DNA of 52,451 nucleotides from positions 1-52,451 of the forward strand of contig JAFUOZ010000030.1 of assembly GCA_017481565.1 (NCBI GenBank), in the 5' to 3' direction. Positions 7,757-16,086 of the stretch are shown piece after piece. A model generated the notes under the pieces. The model ran no database searches. It worked only from the letters and a program-made list of their open reading frames with translations, and was not told the origin of the DNA. Position 1 is the first letter of the stretch, and each line of letters starts with the position of its first letter. The position numbers and the translations under genes were made by a program. This DNA is from Oscillospiraceae bacterium. Its GTDB lineage: Bacteria; Bacillota; Clostridia; Oscillospirales; Ruminococcaceae.

Positions 7757-8727
7757 TACATATCCCACTGACTGCGGCATTCGTCCATGATGCTCATTAC
7801 CGCCTTTGTTCCGCTGTGGGGAATAAGAGTGCTTTCACGGAGACCTGCTCTTATACAGCGGTGAGCTTCGTATATTTCATATTCATAGCCGTTTATCTCG
7901 TTTGGTATGGCTGCACGTTCCAGCTCGTTGCCGTCACGGTCATAAAGCACCGCTTCACAGGTACAGAAGAACCATTCGCCGAAAATTATCGAGCCTTCTG
8001 TTCCGATTATTGCGGCTCCGTTACGGCAGGGCTGCTGAAAGCCTGAATTTATTGAGGCGTATTTTCCCCCCTGATAGCGCATCATTATGCTGTTTGACAG
8101 GTCAACACCGTCTCTTCCGATATTTGCTGAGCTGATTATCTCACAGGGATAATTTCCCAGGAAATCAACCGCTAAGGTAAGCGGATATACTGCCAGATCA
8201 AGAAGTGCGCCTCCTCCGCATTCGGGGGCAAAAAGACGGTCCTTCGGGTCATATTTTACCAGATTGCAGAAATCTGCCTTGACGCATTTTATATCGCCAA
8301 GACTGCCTCTTTTTACCCATTCCTTTGCTTTTAAATAAACAGGGCGGCATTTCATCCACATGGCTTCCATAAAGAAGAGATTTTTTTCTCCTGCCAGAGT
8401 TATCATATCATCAAGCTCACGGCTGTTTATGGCTGCCGCTTTTTCGCATAAAACGTGCTTTCCTCGTCTGAGACAGAGAAGTGTATCATCATAATGGCTG
8501 CTCATGGGGGTCGCTATATATACTATATCTACCTCCGGGTCTGCCGCCAACTGCTCATAGCTGCCGTATGCCTTTGAAAAACCGTGCTTTTCCGCAAATG
8601 CGGCGGCACGCTCCTCGCTTCGTGAGGCTACGGCATACAGCTCGGCTTCCTCACAGCCTGCAAGTGCTTCGGCAAAGGTAACGGCTATTCTGCCTGTTCC
8701 TATGATACCCCATCTGATATTACTCAT
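7738..8727 (-). CDS. Gfo/Idh/MocA family oxidoreductase
   Basis: A 329-residue NAD(P)-dependent oxidoreductase. The N-terminal Rossmann fold begins WGIIGTGRIA, followed by a VASRS cofactor stretch near residue 42, YIATPMSSH near 76 and the family's HVLCEKAAAIN motif near 96, where the catalytic Lys of the usual EKP is kept but Pro is Ala. The C-terminal substrate domain contains GGGALLDLAVYPL near 175. Members act on sugars, inositols or their derivatives; the closest-looking group is dihydrodiol dehydrogenase-like. ATG 8727 is preceded by AAAGGA at nine bases and gives the canonical start; a frame six codons longer exists. It ends within the convergent small membrane gene. Confidence 0.85.
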   Translation of the reverse strand: MSNIRWGIIGTGRIAVTFAEALAGCEEAELYAVASRSEERAAAFAEKHGFSKAYGSYEQLAADPEVDIVYIATPMSSHYDDTLLCLRRGKHVLCEKAAAINSRELDDMITLAGEKNLFFMEAMWMKCRPVYLKAKEWVKRGSLGDIKCVKADFCNLVKYDPKDRLFAPECGGGALLDLAVYPLTLAVDFLGNYPCEIISSANIGRDGVDLSNSIMMRYQGGKYASINSGFQQPCRNGAAIIGTEGSIIFGEWFFCTCEAVLYDRDGNELERAAIPNEINGYEYEIYEAHRCIRAGLRESTLIPHSGTKAVMSIMDECRSQWDMYYPSER

Positions 8728-8816
8728 ATATACCATTCCTTTCATTTATTGTTTATCTGCGGTTTTATGCCGCTGATATATATTGCTCCGAAAACAATGC
8801 TGTTGACGGAGTAAAT

Positions 8817-8846
8817 GTTGTAATTTATCAATTACAACCGCTTTTT
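8817..8846 (+). other. terminator-like hairpin with no plus-strand gene before it
   Basis: GTTGTAATT-tatc-AATTACAAC is a perfect nine-base stem followed by CCGCTTTTTT. On the plus strand it has the form of a terminator, but it lies in the upstream region of the leftward oxidoreductase gene and no plus-strand gene precedes it closely. Confidence 0.4.
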
Positions 8847-8922
8847 TATGTTTTTCCTTTTGTTCTAACTTTATTTTATATCATTTCGGACGGTTTTTCA
8901 ATAGGCTGTCCTTATTTTTTTG

Positions 8923-8954
8923 CAAAAAAGGGAGCAGTTTTTTCGGCTGCTCCC
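8923..8954 (-). terminator. rho-independent terminator after the first PH-like membrane protein gene
   Basis: On the minus strand GGGAGCAG and CTGCTCCC form a perfect eight-base stem with a nine-base loop, followed by six T residues. It begins eight bases after the stop of the gene at 8962. Confidence 0.85.
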
Positions 8955-8961
8955 CTGTTAT

Positions 8962-9447
8962 TTATACTTTTATACAGTTTCTGTCCTTTAAAAAGCTGTA
9001 CAGCTTTAAAAGAGGGATATCGGTCTGCTTGTTTTCAAGGCTGTTATTCAGTATTTTATTCGGATAGGCTTCGTCATTCAGTTCAATTTCATCTCCGTTT
9101 TTCAGGACTATTGTCAGACGTATTCTCTGTCTTGAACCGCCTCTTCCTGCGTATACGGAATAAAATTCCGGATATATCAGTTCAACATCGCACAGGTCGA
9201 TCTCATGCTCCTTAAAATAATGCTTATATTTTATTTTCCGGCAGTCCGCTGTTACCGTTGTAGGGTGTCCCACGAATATATTCACAGCCGCAGAGCAGCA
9301 GATGAACAGAATAATCACGGCTGGCGATACAAAATCCGAATCCTTATATTCTCCCGCTAAAGCAAGTGCCCCTATTACAAGCACTATTGCCGATATGACA
9401 CAGGCATTGTTCTCCTGATGTATTTTTATACGTATACTGTTGTTCAT
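8962..9447 (-). CDS. membrane protein, paralogue of the next gene
   Basis: A 161-residue protein with a short N-terminal cytoplasmic part (MNNSIRIKIHQ), two membrane helices (about 18-33 and 42-60) and a C-terminal soluble domain containing RQRIRLTIVLKNGDEIELND, which resembles the beta-rich PH-like domain of small bacterial membrane proteins. It shares its whole layout and several motifs (SIRIKIH, QRIRLTI, GDEIELND/GEEYELND, TDIPLLKLYSFLK) with the gene at 9541, so they are tandem duplicates. ATG 9447 has AAAGGAG about ten bases upstream; the longer frame to 9516 uses sequence of the palindromic element. Function unknown. Confidence 0.75.
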   Translation of the reverse strand: MNNSIRIKIHQENNACVISAIVLVIGALALAGEYKDSDFVSPAVIILFICCSAAVNIFVGHPTTVTADCRKIKYKHYFKEHEIDLCDVELIYPEFYSVYAGRGGSRQRIRLTIVLKNGDEIELNDEAYPNKILNNSLENKQTDIPLLKLYSFLKDRNCIKV

Positions 9448-9473
9448 GGTGTGTTTTCTCCTTTCCGTGATTA

Positions 9474-9587
9474 TAAGGAACCGCTGATCAAATCGTTTCA
9501 AGACCCACTCAGTCAATTTTGCCGCTGCGGCAAAGGATTTTCATGGATCTGAAACGATGCCTTCGGCTTTAATCAGCGCTTCCTTTA
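9474..9587. mobile_element. palindromic element, copy A (MITE-like)
   Basis: The ends TAAGGAACCGCTGATCAAATCG and the reverse complement of GATGCCTTCGGCTTTAATCAGCGCTTCCTTTA are inverted repeats; the inner stem is ATCGTTTCA(A)GACCCA / TGGATCTGAAACGAT with a GCCGCTGCGGC centre. It is almost identical to the copy at 45037-45152. This copy spans the gap between the two paralogous membrane genes, and its right end lies inside the second gene. Confidence 0.85.
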
Positions 9588-10047
9588 AAAATTCATACAG
9601 TTTTATGAGGGGGATATCAGTTTCCCTGCCGTTCATTTGTTCCTTTATCATTTCAGATGTGTTCACGGCATCATTAAGCTCATATTCTTCGCCGTTATTC
9701 ATATATATGGTAAGGCGTATTCTCTGCTGGCTGCTGTATCTTGTATGTGTCTCATAGGGCTCACAGCTTATGTTTTTTATTTCGGAATACTTTATTGATG
9801 TAACTCCTGCTATATGGGTGTATTCAATATGGTCGCTGTCGGCTTTTATTACTGTGGGGCGTTTTTCATATATGTATATACCTGCTGCCGAACAGAATAA
9901 AAGCAATAATAAAACGATAAGTCCCGTTAATGAAAAATGGCGTATTGTTACAGCTATCCCCAACATACAGATAAAAATTATAAAGCTTGTAAAATAAACG
10001 TACAGTTCGGGTATATGATGTATTTTTATTCTTATACTGTTCTTCAT
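9541..10047 (-). CDS. membrane protein, paralogue of the downstream gene
   Basis: A 168-residue protein built like its neighbour at 8962: MKNSIRIKIH start, two membrane helices (about 16-35 and 40-60) and a soluble C-terminal domain with QQRIRLTIYMNNGEEYELND. The final 14 codons (KEALIKAEGIVSDP) are encoded by the palindromic element copy A, whereas the paralogue ends shortly after the matching FLK. A GAGGTGAA ribosome site and a consensus promoter lie directly upstream. The pair is likely one transcription unit of envelope proteins of unknown role. Confidence 0.75.
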   Translation of the reverse strand: MKNSIRIKIHHIPELYVYFTSFIIFICMLGIAVTIRHFSLTGLIVLLLLLFCSAAGIYIYEKRPTVIKADSDHIEYTHIAGVTSIKYSEIKNISCEPYETHTRYSSQQRIRLTIYMNNGEEYELNDAVNTSEMIKEQMNGRETDIPLIKLYEFLKEALIKAEGIVSDP

Positions 10048-10070
10048 AAGCTGTTCACCTCTTTGAAAAT

Positions 10071-10099
10071 ATCATAGCACTTTTATATGGCAAAGTCAA
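10071..10099 (-). promoter_or_regulatory. sigma-A promoter for the paralogous membrane genes
   Basis: On the minus strand TTGACT and TATGAT are separated by 17 bases, about 20 bases before the GAGGTGAA ribosome site. The same sequence recurs at 10728-10756. Confidence 0.8.
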
Positions 10100-10367
10100 T
10101 ATTGCTTTGCAAATTCATGTTTGCCGAAAAGAAGGTTATGGTTTTTGGTAAATAAAACTATTTCTGTCTGATAAGTTTTTACTTTACATATACTTACTAA
10201 ATCCGATTATGGTAAGTAAAAACTTAATTGTTACTTTGCAACCTTCAGCTGTGGGGGTAGAACCTCCGAGGAGAGAGAAAGAAAAGCTTGGGCAAAAATC
10301 GACATCTCTCTCCTTCTACGGTTCTCCCCCCACACCCCCCTTTCCCTCAACCTCTCTCTGTCGATTT

Positions 10368-10464
10368 TTAAGGAAACGCTGATTAAAGCCGCAGGCATCG
10401 ATTACGCCCCTTGAAAATCCGTTACTGAGAGGGGCGATAATCGATTTAATCAGCGATTCCTTAA
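10368..10464. mobile_element. palindromic element, copy B (short variant)
   Basis: A 97-base copy with ends TTAAGGAAACGCTGATTAAA and TTTAATCAGCGATTCCTTAA. Its middle differs from copies A and D but keeps a stem, ATCGATTACGCCCCT / AGGGGCGATAATCGAT. Both ends carry TTAA. Confidence 0.85.
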
Positions 10465-10697
10465 TTCCGCTTATTGCTTTTCTCGGATTGTGGGACTCAA
10501 GCTGTTCCGGTATCGAAGCCGCTTAATTGTTTTCATCTTGCGGACGGGACCCTACCCGTCCTTACTTGCCGTTTGGGATTTGTTATTGATTCACTCATTT
10601 AAAGCTCAAAAAAGCATGGTTGTGGTTTTGGGTAAACAAATTAAAATAGTGGGAACTTTTAAGATTATTGCGACAAGGTTTAATTGGGGCATCATGC

Positions 10698-10758
10698 CGT
10701 TCATAAGTTATTCACCCATTTGAAAATATCATAGCACTTTTATATGGCAAAGTCAATA
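10698..10758 (-). repeat. second copy of the promoter and leader found at 10041-10101
   Basis: About 60 bases match 10041-10101 with few differences, including TTGACT-17-TATGAT (10728-10756), a GGGTGAA ribosome site and an ATG. The frame after it stops after about 32 codons and does not resemble the paralogous membrane proteins. It looks like the front end of a lost third paralogue. Confidence 0.75.
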
Positions 10759-10867
10759 ATATATGTAAAGCATATATGCAATTCCGTTAAATAGCATAAA
10801 AAAATGATGAATTAATGTATTATTCCTATAAAATTAAAAATAAATCCAATTTATGATAAATTTCTTG

Positions 10868-10896
10868 TTGAAATCCGAAAAGAAATGTGGTATAAT
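10868..10896 (+). promoter_or_regulatory. sigma-A promoter for zapA
   Basis: TTGAAA and TATAAT with 17 bases between, about 70 bases before the zapA start. Confidence 0.75.
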
Positions 10897-10968
10897 ATAT
10901 GATATATTTGGACAGGTCTGTCTTATTTTGATATTTATAGATCGGGCAGGCAGGAAAGGATCTCATAT

Positions 10969-11472
10969 ATGAACAAGGTTAAGGTCAATATCTGCGGAAA
11001 GATAATCAGTCTCAATACCGACAATGACGCAGAATTTGTTATGCAGATTGCCGACAAGCTGGATAAGGATATCAATATGCTCCTTAAGGCTATTCCCAAT
11101 TTAGGCGCACAGACTGCGGCTGTGGTATGCGCTCTTTCGGCTTATGAGGAGCTGAAAAAGGCTGAGGAAAGCATTGATAATATAAGAATTCAGGTCAAGG
11201 AATATGTGGACGAGGCAGGCCGTATGCGCGATGAACGCGACAGGGCGGTAATGGAAGCAGATAAGCTCCGCAAAAAGCTTGATATCTACGAAAATGATAT
11301 AGAGGACGAGATTCCTTATGAGGAGGAGGCGGAGCAGCTGGTGCTTGAAAATACCATAACTCCCGCTGTGACCATTCCCGTTAAGGAATATGAACAGAGA
11401 CAGGCTAATCCGCCGAGGCAGAACCGTGCGGCAAGAAGAAAAAACAAGCAGGGAAAATCAGATGATGAATAA
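10969..11472 (+). CDS. zapA: cell division protein ZapA
   Basis: ZapA binds FtsZ and promotes bundling of its filaments at the division site. The N-terminal ~60 residues (KVNICGKIISLNTDND, ADKLDKDINMLL, LGAQTAAVVCALSAYEEL) match the ZapA domain, followed by a coiled coil at about 60-115. At 167 residues it is longer than typical ZapA because of an acidic then basic, disordered tail (QNRAARRKNKQGKSDDE). AGGAAAGG precedes the start. Its 3' end overlaps the U32 gene by 11 bases, suggesting coupled translation. Confidence 0.85.
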   Translation: MNKVKVNICGKIISLNTDNDAEFVMQIADKLDKDINMLLKAIPNLGAQTAAVVCALSAYEELKKAEESIDNIRIQVKEYVDEAGRMRDERDRAVMEADKLRKKLDIYENDIEDEIPYEEEAEQLVLENTITPAVTIPVKEYEQRQANPPRQNRAARRKNKQGKSDDE

Positions 11473-13528
11473 TAACATATCCCCCGAGCTGCTGGCACCT
11501 GCGGGAAGCATCGAAAGCATTTATGCAGCCTGCGCCTGCGGTGCGGACGCTGTATATATCGGCGGTCAGAATTTCTCCGCAAGAGCAAATGCCGTTAATT
11601 TCTCTGATGAGGAGCTTGCGGAGGCGGTGGACTACTGCCATTTAAGAGGCGTTAAGGTATATCAGGCTCTCAATACGGTCATTTTCGATCATGAGCTGCT
11701 TGATTTTTCCGACGCTGCCATACGCTCCGCTGAGACAGGCGTTGATGCTTTTATAGTACAGGATCTTGGTGCGGCACGGATACTTAAGGCTGTTCTTCCC
11801 GATATGCCGCTCCATGCCTCAACACAGCTTTCGGTACATACTCCCGAGGGTGCGCTTATGGCAAGGGAGCTGGGCTTTGAAAGAGTTGTTCCCGCAAGAG
11901 AGCTTTCCCTTAAAGAAATAAAGGCTATATGCGATACGGGCATTGAGACCGAGGTTTTTGTACACGGTGCGCTTTGTATGTGCGTATCGGGACAGTGCTA
12001 TATGAGTGCGGTCATCGGCTCACGAAGTGCAAACAGAGGTCAGTGCGCTCAGGCCTGCCGTCTTCCCTTCAGTGCTGTGGGCGGCAGAGAGGAAAGGCAT
12101 GATCTTTCATTGAAGGATATGTCTCATATCGAAAGCATTGACAAGCTTATTAAGTGCGGTGTTTCCTCACTTAAGATAGAAGGAAGAATGAAGCGCGCGG
12201 AATATACCGCTGCCGCTGTTACTGCCTGCAGGCAGGTGCTTGACGGTGAAAAGCCCGATATGGAGTCTCTGAGGGCGGTATTTTCAAGAAGCGGCTTTAC
12301 CGACGGATATATCAGCGGCGGAATGGGAAAGGCTATGTTCGGCTACAGACGAAAGGACGATGTTACCGCTGCCGCTGAGGTACTTCCTCAGATGAAGGAG
12401 CTTTACAGGAATGAGGCTCCCAGATACAAGGTAAATATGCACATTGAAATAGCGGAGGGCAGACCATCGCTGCTTACTGCCGAGAGTGAAGGCTGTACAG
12501 CAACTGTTTCGGGGGATATTCCACAGGCGGCTGTGAACCGTCCTACAGATACGGAGCTTTGTCAGAAGCAGCTTTCAAGGCTGGGCGGAACTGTATTTGA
12601 GCTTGATAAGCTTACCGCTGATATCGGAGAGGGACTTATTCTGCCTGTTTCGGCACTCAACAAGCTGAGACGGGAGGCGGCGGAAATGCTTTCCGAAGAG
12701 ATCATCGCAAGCCGCAGACCCGATTATACTATAAATGAACCCGACGCATACTCCGAGGAATTCGGGGATATATATACCGAGCCGAAAAAGCATGAAAAGA
12801 GAGTACACATAAGGCACAGGGCCGTTCTTGATGCGGCGCTTGCTTACGGTGACTGCGTTGTGCTTCCTATGAGCGAGTGTCACGGTATCGAACATGACAG
12901 GGAGCGTATTATTATTGCTCCCCCAAGATTCACTTCCGACGAAAAGAGCGTTATCCATGAGCTTACACAGCTTAAGGCTGACGGCTTTTCACGGCTTTAC
13001 TGCAATAATATAGCTCATATCAGATACGGAAAAAGGCTCGGCTTCAGGCTTCACGGCGGTTACGGACTCAATACCGCAAATTCATACTCAGTATCCGCAC
13101 TTAAGGATATGGGACTTGAAGATATAACCGCCTCATTTGAAATGAAGCTTCACGATATTTCCGCTCTTGCCGATCTTACGGGGATTGCTGTTATCGTATA
13201 CGGCAGGCTTCCTCTTATGCTGGTAAGAAACTGTCCCGTAAAGCAGGCGGCAGGCTGCGGAAAATGTACGGGAAAAATAACCGACAGAACAGGCAGAAGC
13301 TTTGAGGTCATCTGCGACAAGGGAAAACGTGAATATTCCGAAATTTTAAACTGCGACACTCTTTATATGACAGACAGGATCTCCGAAATACACGGAGCTT
13401 CCATTTATGACTATTTCTTTTACGATTCCTCCGCCGATGCGCTTACAGAAAAAACGGCGGAGCTTGATAAAGGCACAAAACCCGACAAAAGCGTTACACG
13501 AGGACTTTATTACAGAGGAGTAATATAA
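11462..13528 (+). CDS. U32 family protein with DUF3656-type C-terminal region (RlhA-like)
   Basis: A 688-residue protein of peptidase family U32. SPELLAPAGSIESIYAA opens a TIM-barrel; the family signature EVFVHGALCMCVSGQCYMS lies near residue 175 and is followed by NRGQCAQACR. Together with CxKC-like GCGKC near 600 these Cys residues fit the iron-sulfur cluster found in U32 RNA-hydroxylation proteins. The full length matches E. coli RlhA (23S rRNA C2501 hydroxylation) better than short collagenase-like members, so RNA modification is the likely role. Two ATGs at 11462 and 11465 are possible; AGGG lies eight bases before the first. It follows zapA with overlap. Confidence 0.8.
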   Translation: MMNNNISPELLAPAGSIESIYAACACGADAVYIGGQNFSARANAVNFSDEELAEAVDYCHLRGVKVYQALNTVIFDHELLDFSDAAIRSAETGVDAFIVQDLGAARILKAVLPDMPLHASTQLSVHTPEGALMARELGFERVVPARELSLKEIKAICDTGIETEVFVHGALCMCVSGQCYMSAVIGSRSANRGQCAQACRLPFSAVGGREERHDLSLKDMSHIESIDKLIKCGVSSLKIEGRMKRAEYTAAAVTACRQVLDGEKPDMESLRAVFSRSGFTDGYISGGMGKAMFGYRRKDDVTAAAEVLPQMKELYRNEAPRYKVNMHIEIAEGRPSLLTAESEGCTATVSGDIPQAAVNRPTDTELCQKQLSRLGGTVFELDKLTADIGEGLILPVSALNKLRREAAEMLSEEIIASRRPDYTINEPDAYSEEFGDIYTEPKKHEKRVHIRHRAVLDAALAYGDCVVLPMSECHGIEHDRERIIIAPPRFTSDEKSVIHELTQLKADGFSRLYCNNIAHIRYGKRLGFRLHGGYGLNTANSYSVSALKDMGLEDITASFEMKLHDISALADLTGIAVIVYGRLPLMLVRNCPVKQAAGCGKCTGKITDRTGRSFEVICDKGKREYSEILNCDTLYMTDRISEIHGASIYDYFFYDSSADALTEKTAELDKGTKPDKSVTRGLYYRGVI

Positions 13529-13567
13529 TACCTTATATATTATTCCCGACGAAAGAGGTGCCCGACT

Positions 13568-15616
13568 ATGCTGACTATGGTTATATATTCACTGTATACA
13601 CTTGGTCTTATTGCCTCCGCACTGTGCATAATAGCTGTAATGATGCAGAAGCCGTCGGAGGAACAGAAGATAATGACGGGTCTGACCTGCTTTATCGGTC
13701 TGACCTGGCTTGGCTACTGGTTTCAGATAAGTGCTGAAAACATCGAGCAGATGATAATGTGCACCAAGATCATCTATATGGGAATATGTCACACCTATTA
13801 TTTTATGCTGATGTTCATGTTCCGATATTCAAGGATAACGCCGCCAAGGTATCTTTTCCCGGCGTTGTGCGGTCTTGACTGTATGATAAACGCTACGGCG
13901 CTTACTATGGATTCTCATCAGTATTTTTTCAGCAGGATAGAAATGTCCAGCTATGAGGATATCAACAATCTGGTATTTTCAAGCGCAATTTTCCACAACA
14001 TATATCTTGCGGCAAGTCTCGGATATTGTATCCTTATGATAATCATCGCTCTGATGGGTATTTACCGTGAGCCTGAAAGACTTGTTACCTTAGGCGGTCT
14101 TACCGTTGCGGTGCTTGTTCCTACGGTACTTAACACCGTTTATGCAGGCGGTTATACGGTGGTAGACTATACCCCTGTGGGATATCTCGCTTCGGAGATC
14201 ATCATCTTCCTGCTTATTTACGGTACTAAGATCTACGATGTAAAGGATACGGCAAGGGAATTTATCTTCGATGCACTTGAAGATCCTATCGTGGTGGTTG
14301 ACAAGAATTATCATCTCAAGGGCTTCAACGACAAGGCAAAGGTTATTTTTCCCGAGCTTGCACAGTCTCATCAGGATATGAAGATCGCCGACGCTTCCCT
14401 TTCGGTAAACAAAATATTCTATGACAAGGGCTTCAGCGATATTTCACATGAGGAAAGGATATACCGTCCTTCGATCAAAAAGATCACGGAGACGGTGGAG
14501 GACGGCAGAGAGCTTACAAAGGGATATGTTCTCTGGCTTACCGATGTTACAGAAGAGCTTCGCAATATGGAGCTTATCAGCAACTATCAGAAGGACCTTG
14601 AACGTGATGTTGAAAAGAAAACTCAGCAGATAACAAAGCTTCAGGAGCAGATGATCTACAGCTTCGCAAATCTTGTTGAAAGCCGTGACAATGTTACAGG
14701 TGAACACATCAAGCGCACAAGTGCTTATGTTGCAATACTTGCAGATGAGCTGCGGCAGAAGGGACATTTTGCTGATATTATCAATGATACATATATGGAT
14801 TATCTTAAGCTTGCCGCACCTATGCATGATATCGGCAAGATGACTGTTCCCGACAGTATTCTGAAAAAGCCGGGTATGCTTGAAGCTGAGGAATATGAGA
14901 TAATGAAAAACCATACCGTTGAGGGCGGCCGTATCCTTGACAATACCCTTAAGGAGATCGAGGGTGAGAGCTATTTTGATATAGCTAAGGAAATGGCTGT
15001 TTATCATCACGAAAAATGGAACGGTACGGGTTATCCTTACGGAGTGGCTGAGGATAAGATACCATTAAGCGCACGTATTATGGCGGTTGCGGATTTCTTT
15101 GATGCGCTTACCTCCGCAAGACCCTACAAGAAGGCATACTCTGTTGCTAAGGCGTATTCAATTCTGGAGGAGGAATCGGGTATTTCCTTCGATCCTGTTA
15201 TGGTGGACTGCTTCATTGCGGCAAGACCTAAGATCGAGGAGATATTTGCGGAGACCTCTGACGGTACTGTTGCCGATGACAGTGTGCTTTCCGAAAGGGA
15301 TTCCATTAAGCTGAATAACGCTCAGAGCGAAGATAAAACCGAACAGAATTCTGAGGAAAAGGCAGAAGAAAACGCTGAGGATAAATCCTCAGAGAAAACT
15401 GAGGCTGAGTTTTCCTCCGATAAGAATAACGAGGAGATGAAGTCTGAGGAAAGCACAGACAAAAGCTCCTCCGACGAAAAGGAAAACAAATCTGAGGACA
15501 ACAGGGATAACAGTTCCTCAGGCAAACAGGTCAGCGGATCTGCCGCAAGAAAAGGCAGAAAAAAGAAAAACGGCAGAAAAAATACAAATCGATCGGGCGG
15601 ATATGCTCAGGAATAA
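13568..15616 (+). CDS. membrane-bound HD-GYP domain c-di-GMP phosphodiesterase
   Basis: A 682-residue protein in four parts: a seven-helix membrane sensor (about residues 1-220) of the histidine-kinase N-terminal 7TM type; a PAS-like segment (about 232-345, DPIVVVDKNYHLKGFNDKA); a coiled coil (345-375); and an HD-GYP domain (375-550). Visible HD-GYP residues are GEHIKRTS, HDIGK (H420-D421), NHTVEGG, YHHEKWNGTGYP (near 480-490) and DFFDALTSARPYK, so the enzyme should hydrolyse c-di-GMP. The last ~110 residues are a Glu/Ser/Lys low-complexity tail ending in a basic patch. The start follows AGAGGTG. Which signal the membrane part senses is unknown. Confidence 0.85.
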   Translation: MLTMVIYSLYTLGLIASALCIIAVMMQKPSEEQKIMTGLTCFIGLTWLGYWFQISAENIEQMIMCTKIIYMGICHTYYFMLMFMFRYSRITPPRYLFPALCGLDCMINATALTMDSHQYFFSRIEMSSYEDINNLVFSSAIFHNIYLAASLGYCILMIIIALMGIYREPERLVTLGGLTVAVLVPTVLNTVYAGGYTVVDYTPVGYLASEIIIFLLIYGTKIYDVKDTAREFIFDALEDPIVVVDKNYHLKGFNDKAKVIFPELAQSHQDMKIADASLSVNKIFYDKGFSDISHEERIYRPSIKKITETVEDGRELTKGYVLWLTDVTEELRNMELISNYQKDLERDVEKKTQQITKLQEQMIYSFANLVESRDNVTGEHIKRTSAYVAILADELRQKGHFADIINDTYMDYLKLAAPMHDIGKMTVPDSILKKPGMLEAEEYEIMKNHTVEGGRILDNTLKEIEGESYFDIAKEMAVYHHEKWNGTGYPYGVAEDKIPLSARIMAVADFFDALTSARPYKKAYSVAKAYSILEEESGISFDPVMVDCFIAARPKIEEIFAETSDGTVADDSVLSERDSIKLNNAQSEDKTEQNSEEKAEENAEDKSSEKTEAEFSSDKNNEEMKSEESTDKSSSDEKENKSEDNRDNSSSGKQVSGSAARKGRKKKNGRKNTNRSGGYAQE

Positions 15617-15625
15617 CTGATCAGG

Positions 15626-15657
15626 CTGCCGCTCATTATAGGAGCGGCAGTCTTTAT
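15626..15657 (+). terminator. rho-independent terminator after the HD-GYP gene
   Basis: CTGCCGCTC-attatag-GAGCGGCAG followed by TCTTTATT, ten bases after the stop codon. Confidence 0.8.
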
Positions 15658-15722
15658 TCTGCGGTTACGGTCGGTGATCCCTCAGGATCATACATCAATA
15701 AAAAAAGAAACGGAGAACAATC

Positions 15723-15995
15723 ATGAAGGATATAGGCAGAATGATCGCCTTTTTGTTTTTTCTGCTTGCAGGGATAGTACTGGGTACGGCTCTGGGCAGG
15801 CTTTGTGCAGGTGTCGGCTTCTTAAGCTGGCTTTCCTATAATATGTCGGTGGGTTTCGGCATAGGCTCGCCTGTTGTGCTTGATCTTATCGTTTTCAAGC
15901 TCAGTCTGGGCTTTGAGCTTTCGGTCAATGCGGCTCAGATATTATCGGTCATTGCTGCGCTTATTATCTATAACAAGACCTGCAAGGGATTATAG
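15723..15995 (+). CDS. DUF4321 domain membrane protein
   Basis: A 90-residue protein with an N-terminal helix (about 8-27) containing FFLLAGIVLGTALG, a middle LSYNMSVGFGIGSPVVLDLIVFKLSLGFEL stretch and a second helix (about 68-85). This layout is that of DUF4321, a short conserved family of Clostridia with no established role. It commonly sits near cell-shape and septum genes, as here, with HAD hydrolase and PBP2 genes downstream. CGGAGA precedes the start. Confidence 0.75.
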   Translation: MKDIGRMIAFLFFLLAGIVLGTALGRLCAGVGFLSWLSYNMSVGFGIGSPVVLDLIVFKLSLGFELSVNAAQILSVIAALIIYNKTCKGL

Positions 15996-16030
15996 ACTTG
16001 CAAAGGATTATAGACTTGCAAAGGATCATA
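15982..16030. repeat. 18-bp tandem repeat, two and a half copies
   Basis: GCAA(A/G)GGATTATAGACTT is repeated in tandem across the 3' end of the DUF4321 gene; the first copy includes its last codons and stop. Likely a slippage duplication. Confidence 0.7.
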
Positions 16031-16086
16031 ATACTGTAAGGTCATAAATTTTATATACCGAATAAGATCGATATACGGAGGGCAAT

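Larger units (their letters stand above)
10048..10968. other. 920-bp gene-free stretch with stacked repeats
   Basis: I see no convincing gene here. It holds, left to right: a promoter for the leftward membrane genes, a hairpin AAGTTTTTACTT...AAGTAAAAACTT near 10175-10226, overlapping inverted repeats at 10249-10369, palindromic element copy B, a GGACGGG-accctа-CCCGTCC type hairpin near 10543, a second copy of the leftward promoter and leader (10698-10758), and the zapA promoter. An open frame at 10490-10723 has no ribosome site and no protein-like character. Confidence 0.7.

Noticed and set aside
8817..8846. Terminator of a plus-strand gene
   Set aside because: No plus-strand gene lies close before it; listed only as a hairpin.
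10490..10723. 77-codon plus-strand frame between repeats
   Set aside because: No ribosome site, no family resemblance, and it overlaps the duplicated promoter of the opposite strand.
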